Below the pieces are notes generated by a model. It was not told the DNA's origin and searched no databases. It saw only the letters and a program-made list of their open reading frames with translations. Positions 55,612 through 64,000 of a stretch of 64,000 nt of DNA are shown one piece after another. Source of the stretch: Aspidapion aeneum (Eukaryota > Arthropoda > Insecta > Coleoptera > Brentidae); contig OY755038.1 of the NCBI GenBank assembly GCA_963576565.1, positions 143,258,558 to 143,322,557 on the forward strand, read 5' to 3'. A program made the translations under genes and the position numbers. The stretch's first letter is position 1; every line of letters begins with the position of its first letter.

Positions 55612-58600
55612 ATGGCTAACGTAGGAAAAATCAAACAGCATAAAGTCTTACGGACAATGGCCTGTAACCAAATGGTAGAACTAAAAGTTCTTGCTGATCG
55701 TATTGGTGAAAATGAGCACACAAAAAGGCAGTTTAAGTCCATGTGCATTCATTACGATCAAATTGAATCAGATTTTCGCAAAAATCATCAAAGCCTTTTA
55801 ACTTTACTCGCGCTTTCAGAGGCTGATGAAGTCTTAACCGAGGAAGAATCAGTACGCACACAGTTTCAATTTAATGCTTCTTATGTACGCGCTATTTTCG
55901 AAAATTTGGATGAAAGCCAAACGGGGTCAGAACCTCAAGGGGCGTCTTCTGCATCTCAGAGAAAATCATGCAATGTCAGACTCCCTAAGATTGAGATTCC
56001 GACCTTTTCAGGTGATCCAAAAACTTTTAGATATTTTCGAGACGTTTTTAAATCTCTTGTACACGAAAATTCTGATCTCGAAAATATTGAAAAATTTAAC
56101 CACCTGCTTTCAGCCCTCTCAGGGCCACCTAAAGACCTGGTTCAGTGTACTCCTTTGGAAGCTGACCTATACTCAAACGCTTACCAATCATTAATGGATC
56201 GCTATGATGTCCCCAGACTTATAGCATTCGCGCATCTTAAAGCCATTGAAAACGCTCCTTACGTAACCAATTGTAAAGACGCAAAGTCACTTCGCACTCT
56301 AATTGATACTTTTTCTGAAAATCTATCTGCGCTAAAAAGCATGAAGTTTCCTGTAAATGAGTGGGACTTCCTTCTATTTTATATGTTATCTAAGCACTTA
56401 GATGATGATACTATAACTCGTTTTGAATTCGAAGAAAATAAAAACAGCAAAATTATCCCCAAATTTGATTCTCTAAAGATATTTGTTCTTAATCAATGCA
56501 ACGCCCTAGACGCCATAGAGTTTTCTACATCAGTCAATTCGAAATCAAATTATTATTCTAACCCGCAATATAGAAAATCCAAACCGCCTGCGCAAGCAGT
56601 TCATAATTTCAGTCCAAAACCGCGATCAAATTCTTTCTTTACCGCACCAAGTGCCTCTCGCTCGACTCAAAATAACAATTTTGTTCAGAATCCATGCCCT
56701 TGCTGTGGTCATTCTGATCACACAATCTATAGATGCCAAGAATTTCATAATAAGTCTCCTCAAGATAGATTTAATTTTGTACGGCTTAAGGGTTGGTGTA
56801 CCAACTGTTTGAGTCAAGGTCATCGCTATAAGGGGTGCAACTCTACCCATTTATGTCGTTTCTGCAACGATAAACACCACAGTCTTTTACATCATGACCG
56901 CACTAATCAAAATATTGATCACTCTTCGCACTCGCAATCTAGTCCGCCGCAAGCCACACCGCCAAACCAAACCACTCAGCAACCCCCATTTTGTGGAGTA
57001 AGTTCTATTCCTACCAACAACACCCTCTTATCAACCGCTATAGCTGAAATTTCTGACAAATATGGTAATTATCATAAAGTAAGGCTTCTTTTAGACAGTG
57101 GCTCTCAGCTAACATACATTTCTGAAAATTGTGTTAATAGACTCGGATTAAAAAGGTTCGATTGTTCTATGTCTATTTATGGCTTAGGACAAATGAGTCA
57201 ACACACATCAAAAGGAGGTGTTTCATGCACTCTTAAACCTGTGGCAAAAGATAACCCTACTTTTTCGATAGACGCCATTGTAATGGCTGATCTTTGCCCA
57301 ATGTTACCGATCGCTTCTTTTCAAAAAACTTCTTGGCCGCATATTTCTCAGCTCAAGTTATCAGATTTAAATTGGCATAAAACATCACCTATTGACCTAC
57401 TCATAGGTGCGAATCTTTACCCCTATATTCTCCAACAGGGTCGTTTGTCAGGCCAACCTCACGAACCTGTAGCTTTAGAAACTTCATTTGGCTGGGTTCT
57501 CTCGGGAAACATTGTGCCGTCCATAAAAAATGTTAGCTTTTCATATTTTACGCACTCTCAAAGTGACCCCTTGTCACTAGAAAGAACTATGCAAAAGTTC
57601 TGGGAGCTAGAAGAGTTGCCAAGTATCTCTTGTCTCTCTCCCGATGAAAAATTGTCTGAAGAAATATTCTCTAAAACGCATATTCGCACCGAATCTGGCC
57701 GTTACCAGGTTTCCTTACCATTTAAGAATAAGTCAGAACCGCAATTTCAAAGAGATGAATCCCGAATTCCCGCACTTCGTCGATATTTCATGCTAGAAAA
57801 AAGATTATTATCAAATCCAGATATCTACAAAAAATATATTGACTTAATTCAAGAATATATAGACTTGGATTATATCGAGGAAGTACCTAGTAATTCAAAC
57901 CCCTCTACTTCTTACATAATTCCCCATCATTGCGTAACAAAGGGGGACTCTATACGCATAGTTTATGATGCTTCAATGAAAACTACTATTCAACATACAT
58001 CCCTAAATGATACCTTATTAGTAGGTCAAAAACTCCAACATGACCTCGTAAAAATCTTATTAAATTTCCGTCTCTATCCTGTGGTTTTTACATGTGATAT
58101 CAAAGGCATGTTTAATCAAATTCTAATCACACCACCTCATAGGGACTTTCAGCGCATATTATGGCGTTTTTCGCCAAACGAGCCACTAAAGGAATACCGC
58201 TGGAAAAGAATGATCTTCGGTCTGTCTAGTTCGCCATTTATTGCTAATAGAGTGATTGTTCAATTGGCTGAGGATGAAAAATCTAACTACCCCCGAGCAT
58301 ATGAAGTTCTAAAATACTCAATTTATATTGACGACTGTGTCACAGGCTGTTTTTCACTTTCTGAAGCTAAGCTGGTCCGTGACGACCTTATAAATTGTCT
58401 AAAAACAGGTGGGTTTGACTTAAGAAAATTTAGCAGCAATAAATTATCTTTTTTGTCTGATCTTCCCGAGTCGCATATTCAATCAGGTTCTCTTAATTTT
58501 GACGATGATTCTGCTACAATAAAAATTCTGGGCCTTCGATGGCAACCATCTAGTGATGTTTTTCACTATTCTATTCAAACCTCAGATAATAATTTGACTT

Positions 58601-60897
58601 GCACAAAAAGGGCAATATTAAGCCTTGTCGCACGCATTTTTGATCCAATAGGATTTCTCGCTCCTGTTACTTTATTCGCAAAACTGATTATCCAAACTCT
58701 CTGGATGGAGGGTTTAGACTGGGACTCTATCCCCTCTGCTGAAACAGTAGAACGCTGGACAAAATTCAAAGAACAATTACCCGCTTTATCACAAATTGAA
58801 ATTCCCCGCCAAATGACGCTTATCAGCACAAAAACTCAGTGCGATCTAATAGGTTTTTGTGACGCTTCACAGCGTGCAATTTCTTGCGTTACATATCTCC
58901 GATTTTTTGATAAAATTACAGGCATGTTTCAGACATTTTTTGTAATGGGCAAAAGCAAAGTAGCTCCTATTAAAAAACAGTTATCTATACCCAGGTTAGA
59001 GCTCGAAGCCGCATTGATGGTGACCCAACTTATTTCTTATGTCACTGAACTTTTTAAAGACAAGCTTCAAATTGAAAATATATACGTTTTTTCTGATTCA
59101 ACCATTACCTTATATTGGATAAAAAGTCCTCCCTATAAATTTAAAACATTTGTTGCAAATCGAGTCTCCCGAATTCAAGAAATTCTCCCTCCTTCCATTT
59201 TTTATCATGTAGTATCAGAATCGAATCCCGCCGACTGTGCTTCGAGATCCCTTCTTCCGAATGAAATTTTAAACTGCAGTTTGTGGTTTAAGGGACCCCA
59301 ATGGTTAAAAGGGTCTAAAGACGACTGGCCAAAATCTGTAGATATTAAATTAGATAAGGAGCTAATCTCCTGTGAAGAAAAAAACTATCTCTCCTTCGCC
59401 GCCTTTGCGGAAGACCCTAATTGCTTCGAAAATTTAATAAACAAATTTTCTTCACTGACAAAAATTTTAAGAATCGTTACTTATATACTACGTTTTATCA
59501 AACTTTTACGCCGTAAGAAAAATCCATCAGACTCTAACTTACCTAAAATTTTTACTCTTCAAGAGTTAGATAATTCTTTGTTCATGCTCATAAAATTTAT
59601 TCAACACAAATCGTTTTCTGAAGATATTGCAAATCTTACCGCTAAAAAGCTGCCTGTTAAAAATCTTCGAAAACTAGGTGCTTTTCTGGATGAAAATGGT
59701 ATCCTTCGCGTCGGCGGGCGCCTAGTCAATTCAAAATTACATTATGACCAAAAACATCCCGCTATTTTGCCGCGAGATCATCGCCTAACTACTCTTGTTA
59801 TTGAATATTACCACAAGGTCTATCTGCATCCAGGAAAACACACCCTCCATTTTCTTCTTTTACAGCGTTTCTGGATTTTGTCTGCGCGACGCGCAATAAA
59901 CTCAGTAGTTTTAAACTGCAGAAATTGTTGGATTCTTAACCCCAGGCCCTATGAGCCTGGTCCCATGGGTAACTTACCTACTCTTCGCGTATCTCAAATC
60001 AAACCTTTCAGTGTCGTGGGTATAGACTACGCAGGCTTTTTTACGACAGCTCTATCAAAAACCCGCAATCCCAAGACTTCAAAGTCTTATGTCTGCATTT
60101 TTAAATGTTTTGCAACCACTGCAACTCACCTAGAAATAGTCTCGGATCTTACTTGTGAAGCTTTCTTGGCAGCACTACGAAGATTCACTTCGCGTCGTGG
60201 TAAAATTTGCAAAATATTCTCCGATAATGCAACTTGCTTTACGGCTGCGGAAAAACAGCTGCGAGATATGTTCAAAACCTCAGTCGAATCCCAACATATC
60301 GAATGGCATTTCCAGCCACCTTCTGCACCCCATTTTTCAGGCTTGGCAGAAGCAGGGGTAAAATCTTTTAAGACCCATCTCCATAGGATTATCGGCGAAC
60401 AAATTTTAACATTTGAGGAGCTTTATACTGTCATTGTGCAGATTGAGGCTCTTCTGAACAGTAGACCGCTTTGTCAAGTCTCTACAGACCCTCACGACTT
60501 TTCAGTGCTTACGCCTGGGCACTTCTTGACCCTCGAACCTCTTTCTGCTTTACCCGATCATGATTTAACGCATCTTAAATTAAACCGCTTAGATAGGTGG
60601 CAGATGTTGCAGCGAATACACCAGGACTTTTGGTCAAGGTGGAAAAACGAGTACCTGAACACATTACAACAAAAGGGCAAGTGGTTAGAACCTTCCTCTC
60701 CTTTACCCGAAGTTGGAACTCTAGTGCTAATTAAAGCAGATAATATTCGACCTTCTAACTGGCCATTAGGCCGAATTTCCGCGTTACATCCTGGCAAGGA
60801 TAACATTTGTCGTGTAGCGACTGTGGTAACTAGTCTAGGGACTTTTAAGAGACCCCTAGTAAAATTATGCCCGCTACCCTTTGCAAAATCTGAATGA
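55612..60897 (+). CDS. BEL/Pao Gag-Pol polyprotein
   Basis: 1,761 aa, uninterrupted, from ATG in AAAATGG context. Gag: ~125-290 is the DUF1759-type region of BEL/Pao Gag (LPKIEIPTFSGDPKTFRYF). Cys/His knuckles follow at ~360-425 (CPCCGHSDHTIYRC, CTNCLSQGHRYKGC, CRFCNDKHHSLLHH). The aspartic protease is near ~490 (RLLLDSGSQLTYI, DSG active site). RT: PHHCVTKGDSIRIVYDAS, FTCDIKGMFNQI and SIYIDDCVTG, with the YIDD box at ~905. RNase H: IGFCDASQRAISCV at ~1,083, with FSDSTITLYWI further on. Integrase: HHCC zinc finger ~1,400-1,440, then the D,D,E core (VVGIDYAG ~1,472; FSDNATCF ~1,536; GLAEAGVKSF ~1,580). The C-terminal DUF5641-like region is at ~1,650-1,755. All catalytic motifs are present, so it may be active. 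Confidence 0.95.
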   Translation: MANVGKIKQHKVLRTMACNQMVELKVLADRIGENEHTKRQFKSMCIHYDQIESDFRKNHQSLLTLLALSEADEVLTEEESVRTQFQFNASYVRAIFENLDESQTGSEPQGASSASQRKSCNVRLPKIEIPTFSGDPKTFRYFRDVFKSLVHENSDLENIEKFNHLLSALSGPPKDLVQCTPLEADLYSNAYQSLMDRYDVPRLIAFAHLKAIENAPYVTNCKDAKSLRTLIDTFSENLSALKSMKFPVNEWDFLLFYMLSKHLDDDTITRFEFEENKNSKIIPKFDSLKIFVLNQCNALDAIEFSTSVNSKSNYYSNPQYRKSKPPAQAVHNFSPKPRSNSFFTAPSASRSTQNNNFVQNPCPCCGHSDHTIYRCQEFHNKSPQDRFNFVRLKGWCTNCLSQGHRYKGCNSTHLCRFCNDKHHSLLHHDRTNQNIDHSSHSQSSPPQATPPNQTTQQPPFCGVSSIPTNNTLLSTAIAEISDKYGNYHKVRLLLDSGSQLTYISENCVNRLGLKRFDCSMSIYGLGQMSQHTSKGGVSCTLKPVAKDNPTFSIDAIVMADLCPMLPIASFQKTSWPHISQLKLSDLNWHKTSPIDLLIGANLYPYILQQGRLSGQPHEPVALETSFGWVLSGNIVPSIKNVSFSYFTHSQSDPLSLERTMQKFWELEELPSISCLSPDEKLSEEIFSKTHIRTESGRYQVSLPFKNKSEPQFQRDESRIPALRRYFMLEKRLLSNPDIYKKYIDLIQEYIDLDYIEEVPSNSNPSTSYIIPHHCVTKGDSIRIVYDASMKTTIQHTSLNDTLLVGQKLQHDLVKILLNFRLYPVVFTCDIKGMFNQILITPPHRDFQRILWRFSPNEPLKEYRWKRMIFGLSSSPFIANRVIVQLAEDEKSNYPRAYEVLKYSIYIDDCVTGCFSLSEAKLVRDDLINCLKTGGFDLRKFSSNKLSFLSDLPESHIQSGSLNFDDDSATIKILGLRWQPSSDVFHYSIQTSDNNLTCTKRAILSLVARIFDPIGFLAPVTLFAKLIIQTLWMEGLDWDSIPSAETVERWTKFKEQLPALSQIEIPRQMTLISTKTQCDLIGFCDASQRAISCVTYLRFFDKITGMFQTFFVMGKSKVAPIKKQLSIPRLELEAALMVTQLISYVTELFKDKLQIENIYVFSDSTITLYWIKSPPYKFKTFVANRVSRIQEILPPSIFYHVVSESNPADCASRSLLPNEILNCSLWFKGPQWLKGSKDDWPKSVDIKLDKELISCEEKNYLSFAAFAEDPNCFENLINKFSSLTKILRIVTYILRFIKLLRRKKNPSDSNLPKIFTLQELDNSLFMLIKFIQHKSFSEDIANLTAKKLPVKNLRKLGAFLDENGILRVGGRLVNSKLHYDQKHPAILPRDHRLTTLVIEYYHKVYLHPGKHTLHFLLLQRFWILSARRAINSVVLNCRNCWILNPRPYEPGPMGNLPTLRVSQIKPFSVVGIDYAGFFTTALSKTRNPKTSKSYVCIFKCFATTATHLEIVSDLTCEAFLAALRRFTSRRGKICKIFSDNATCFTAAEKQLRDMFKTSVESQHIEWHFQPPSAPHFSGLAEAGVKSFKTHLHRIIGEQILTFEELYTVIVQIEALLNSRPLCQVSTDPHDFSVLTPGHFLTLEPLSALPDHDLTHLKLNRLDRWQMLQRIHQDFWSRWKNEYLNTLQQKGKWLEPSSPLPEVGTLVLIKADNIRPSNWPLGRISALHPGKDNICRVATVVTSLGTFKRPLVKLCPLPFAKSE

Positions 60898-60910
60898 AAG
60901 AAATTACTTT

Positions 60911-60926
60911 CTTTGGGGGTGGAGCA
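60911..60926 (+). promoter_or_regulatory. Polypurine tract
   Basis: CTTTGGGGGTGGAGCA lies directly before the 3' LTR, with the purine run GGGGGTGGAG. This is the expected place for plus-strand priming. Confidence 0.7.
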
Positions 60927-61430
60927 TGTTCGGATTTCATCCTCAATTTATTAGCTAAATAAGTTAGAATTTTTTGTTTATTTTATTTCGTTTTATTATT
61001 TAAATTATAACTATAAAATTACGCCTAATAATATAAGAAACCTTTATTTCCCGCGCCGCGACTTTTATTTAAATTTCTCGTGTATCCAATGAAAGGACTA
61101 GAGCGAGCACAGGAAGAGCCCTCTGGTGGCGAAAAAATGCAACGTAAAAACGGCGCAAGAAAGTGCGCATAAAACTAGGACTTGAGAAAAGAATGTCAAG
61201 CTAACCGCGCGCGGAGTGAAAATAAAACTTCAACATTCTAAGAAAAACTCCGTCTAAAAAGTGCCAAAACGTTCTCTAAACCCAACCCGCAGTTTGTTCG
61301 ACTCAGCATATGGACATTACAAGACTGGTAAGTGTGAGCTCTGTCCTCGATATTTTTTTCTATAATTAAAACGTTACGCAAATCTAAAATTGATACTTAT
61401 CAGTTGGTAGTGGACCTATATGCTAGTTCA
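60927..61430 (+). repeat. BEL/Pao 3' LTR
   Basis: 504 bp, same ends and sequence as the 5' LTR, followed at once by the target duplication GCTTG and the continuation of the host repeat (GGTTTTTAAGAAAATTGA). Confidence 0.95.
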
Positions 61431-62277
61431 GCTTGGTTTTTAAGAAAATTGAATAAAACATGTGAAAAACATGTTTTTTTTAATCACCCCCATTTACGCA
61501 CGTCGCTGGAAAGTTTGTTATAAGTTAAAACCCACCAAGATTCACATTGCAGAAAAAAGAATTGCACTGTTTATAATAAAGTGTTGTGTATATTTTTTCA
61601 TAATAAGCTTAGTTTCTGAGAAAATTAGATAAAACCTGTAACAAAAATGGTTTATTTTCTGATGCCCCTAAGGTTTTAATTATGCAACCAATCTAAGTAC
61701 GTTGTACATCATTTTAAAGGAAATTTTATTGACGATAATAAAATATAACACATGTTTTGCCGCAGGCATTAGTTTTAAAAAAAATCGAATAAATCTTGGG
61801 AAAAACATAGGTATTTTTTCAGCTTTTTAAATTACTACAATTAATGGACGCCGTTCAAGAGTTTGTTATCAGTCTGACGTTATTGGGTTACACCTTGTTA
61901 AAAAGGGAATTTTACAATAAAGTATATTATAAATTTTGCTCTTAGAAGCTTAGTTTTTAAAAAAATTTGACAAAACCTCAAACTTTCAGATTTTGGGGGG
62001 TCTGGGGGGGGGGGGTTTCAGAGGTTTTTGCAGTCATTAAAAAAACTAATATGATATTATTTTTTAGTTATATGAATATATATTTTAAATGTACATAATT
62101 TGGGCATTACAGCGGCAATTTAAAATTTCGCCGCCAGGTCTACCGCCATTTTGTATGTATCAGGGCTTTTCGTATTCAACGGGGTCAAAATAGAGAGAAT
62201 TGACCATTTGCCAAAAAGTAATATAAAATGCTTCTAGAAAGTTCATTTTCCCCAATATTGCCTTAACTATATAACGT

Positions 62278-62513
62278 CCCCTTAGTGCAACTAGATAACT
62301 TGAACTTTACGGTTTTAAGAAAATCTCAAGATGTCTTTTTACAAAATGTGCATTTTCGGAGTTATCTATCAGTTATCTAATTCTTGTCACTCAAAGTTTG
62401 GTTGCTCGTACAAGATATCTAGATGTTACATTAAAAAGATAATGAAAAATAGGTCAGCAACTGAATAACTCAAAATGCATATTTTTCGAGTTATCTAGTT
62501 GTTGGGCTAAGGG
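62278..62513. mobile_element. MITE with ~22-25-bp inverted ends
   Basis: The left end CCCTTAGTGCAACTAGATAACT and the complement of the right end (CCCTTAGCCCAACAACTAGATAACT) agree except for two substitutions and a 3-bp gap. The interior (about 190 bp) repeats related words (GAGTTATCT, AAATGCATATTTTTCGAG). No coding capacity and no clear target duplication, so the superfamily is open. Confidence 0.65.
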
Positions 62514-62518
62514 CCGAT

Positions 62519-62650
62519 ATGTTTTTGTATTCCCTCTATTAACCTCGGGCTGATGTGTGATCAGTAAGTAACTTTTAAAGACATCTTTAGATAAGAATTT
62601 TGAAAAAAACTTATGTTATTATAGAAATAGGTATTTAAAATAGTTTAAGA
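62519..62650. repeat. ~132-bp direct repeat, right copy
   Basis: Same orientation as 53,622-53,756, with about a dozen visible differences, including a 3-bp deletion (TTAACCTCGGG against TTAACCGTCTCGGG). Confidence 0.85.
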
Positions 62651-62659
62651 AAAGGACTA

Positions 62660-64000
62660 GCGCTGCAAATAGCGTTGGTTGCAAAAATTGTAAACAGACT
62701 CCATTCTTGTTCATATTTTAATTGATGACTAGAAAATTTGTGTCGTTTTCTTTTTAAGTTCATAAACCTCTGATTGTTTAGACTTTCTTCAAAAATTGCC
62801 AACTTTCAATGCGAATTTCTCTATCAGATTAAATTTCGGATGTATATCTATAACCTATATAACACTGCTGGTGTTTTCCTTTGTAACTGGAATACATACT
62901 AGAATTGTTTTAGAAGTGATCGAATTGCAAAAGACCAAACACCGGTCAAAACAATTTATGCAATAGTAGGTATATACACTCAAGTACGTCTGATTTTCAG
63001 GGCCACAACTTACCTTTGGCCACCCAGGCCCATCTTGTTTTGTAATTTCTAAACCTAAATAAAACTTTAAGGGGTGGTCGAAAAGGTCAAAAGTAGACAA
63101 AAAGTTTAGATAAGTTTAGGTCAAGAGTTTGATTTTTTCAAGTTTGAGGAGTGGCGGAAACCGGAAAATTTAAAATAAATTCTATTGCGTGTTTCCAAAA
63201 AACTAGATATAACGGTAAAAAATTATGTCTACAATGAAAACACACTGATAAAAACGAATCTTTAAACTAACGGCAAATGCATTTACCTCAAACGCTAGGT
63301 TCATGGGGTTTTTGTAATGAACTTACGAAAATTTTGTGGTAAAATCGGCTTATTTCTTTGATAGAAATGCTTAAATAGTTGCGTGACTGGATAAGGCGTT
63401 TTTCGTAAATTATAAGGATTTTGCCCTGAAAGCATTGATCAATTGTTTCATAAGTTATACATTTCAATGAATTTGATAAAAGTGAATCAGCTGTTATAAT
63501 CAAATGACGATTTTGTCCCACGGCCACAAGATTTTGGTTCGGCCGAATATTACTTTTAAACGATAACCAATTCTTTTATATGAATAGCTTTATAAAAATG
63601 TGCTTTTATACAAAATTACGTATTTTCTTTATCTCAGACCACAGAAAGTTTTTTCAAATTTCAGATTTCAGAGGGTTTTGAGTCAAAGTCATCGGTAGCT
63701 TATGTAAAAAGCTCTGTTCATTTCATACCGGGTGATTCATCATGTTTTAACAGCCCCGTTAATTCCTTTTTTACTCTAACTACACAGAAAGTGTAAATAT
63801 AAAAATTGCTTAATTTTTTACAAAATTTAAATGAAATTTTACTAAACTAAGTATAAACCAGGTTAGTGTATGTTAATATGCTAAACAGATATAGATTATT
63901 TTAACTGTTATTTAAAAAGGAAATTATTAAAGTGGGTATTTTTGAAATCAGATAAATTAAAAAGAACAAAAAGGATATTTCCATTGAAATAAAAAAGAAT
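62660..64000. other. AT-rich region without a supported gene
   Basis: Short frames only (for example 62,855-63,100 and 63,288-63,527 on the minus strand), with no domain signature. No transposon ends or RNA gene could be recognised. Confidence 0.5.

Larger units (their letters stand above)
54684..61430 (+). mobile_element. BEL/Pao LTR retrotransposon, complete
   Basis: A 6,747-bp element with two 504-bp LTRs (TG...CA ends), a 5-bp target duplication GCTTG (54,679-54,683 and 61,431-61,435), a primer-binding site, a purine-rich tract and a single Gag-Pol ORF without stops. The LTRs read as the same sequence throughout, which indicates a recent insertion. There is no env-like ORF between pol and the 3' LTR (29 bp only). 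Confidence 0.95.
53795..62245. mobile_element. Old inverted-repeat element with tandem core, interrupted by BEL/Pao
   Basis: The left arm (from about 53,800: TCTAGAAGCAAATCATATTAC, then GGTGAATCTGAATATCCCTG) is complementary, with mismatches, to the right arm ending near 62,240. The right arm holds CAGGGCTTTTCGTATTCAAC and TTGCCAAAAAGTAATAT. The interior at 54,050-54,683 and 61,436-62,030 consists of diverged repeats of roughly 150-200 bp with recurring pieces (AGTTTTTAAGAAAATTGA, AAAGGAAATTTTATTG, TTACGGACGC). No transposase is visible. Without the 6.75-kb BEL/Pao insertion it would be about 1.7 kb. Boundaries are approximate. Confidence 0.55.

Overview
The window is a eukaryotic, very transposon-rich stretch, most likely from an arthropod and probably an insect. 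The clues are R4/Dong-type, Jockey-type, RTE-type and CR1-like non-LTR retrotransposons, an intact BEL/Pao LTR retrotransposon, hAT-type MITEs and AT-rich flanks without recognisable host exons. I see no convincing host protein gene, tRNA, rRNA or CRISPR array. Species cannot be fixed from the sequence alone.

Region 1 (1-26,269, continuing to 37,279) is a train of non-LTR retrotransposons with one ORF, a reverse transcriptase (RT), a CCHC knuckle and a restriction-like endonuclease (REL-endo), separated by (TAA)n tracts. At least five lineages share the site, here called A (7,778-11,514; 15,251-17,232), B (1-279; 280-1,575 minus; 4,866-7,210; 26,270-28,804 plus 36,712-37,259), C (1,607-4,865 minus), D (11,960-14,915; 17,437-20,551; 20,963-24,676) and E (24,977-26,246). 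Every preserved 3' end runs through A-rich sequence into (TAA)n, and the complete 5' ends start directly after (TAA)n. This is the target preference known for Dong elements (R4 clade). Copies A1 and D3 have long uninterrupted ORFs and look nearly intact; the others are truncated or broken.

Region 2 (24,719-43,250) is nested. A lineage-B copy (26,270-37,259) is interrupted by a 395-bp hAT-like MITE with an 8-bp target duplication. It is also interrupted by a ~7.9-kb block holding a 5'-truncated APE-type element (F) and a two-ORF Jockey-type element (G). Tail to tail with it lies a CR1-like element on the minus strand (I, 37,280 to ~43,250), itself split by a 5'-truncated RTE-like element (H) flanked by a 12-bp duplication. 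A solo 3' end of element I abuts another Dong-created (TAA)n tract at 24,719-24,976.

Region 3 (43,279-45,775) is a composite of inverted modules. Each carries a (CAGA/TCTG)n microsatellite core and ~118-bp internal subrepeats, and modules are bounded by ~40-bp GCTCACAC...GTGTGAGC hairpins.

Region 4 (45,776-53,620) is AT-rich, with a minisatellite foldback and a perfect 19-bp hairpin but no supported gene.

Region 5 (53,622-62,660) is an old inverted-repeat element with a diverged tandem-repeat core. A complete BEL/Pao element (54,684-61,430) has inserted into it, with 504-bp LTRs that read as identical and a 5-bp GCTTG duplication. A MITE (62,278-62,513) and a ~135-bp direct repeat lie beside it. 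The remainder to 64,000 is AT-rich and unassigned.

The unifying story is serial colonisation. Dong-like elements use and rebuild (TAA)n tracts, so each insertion leaves a landing pad for the next.
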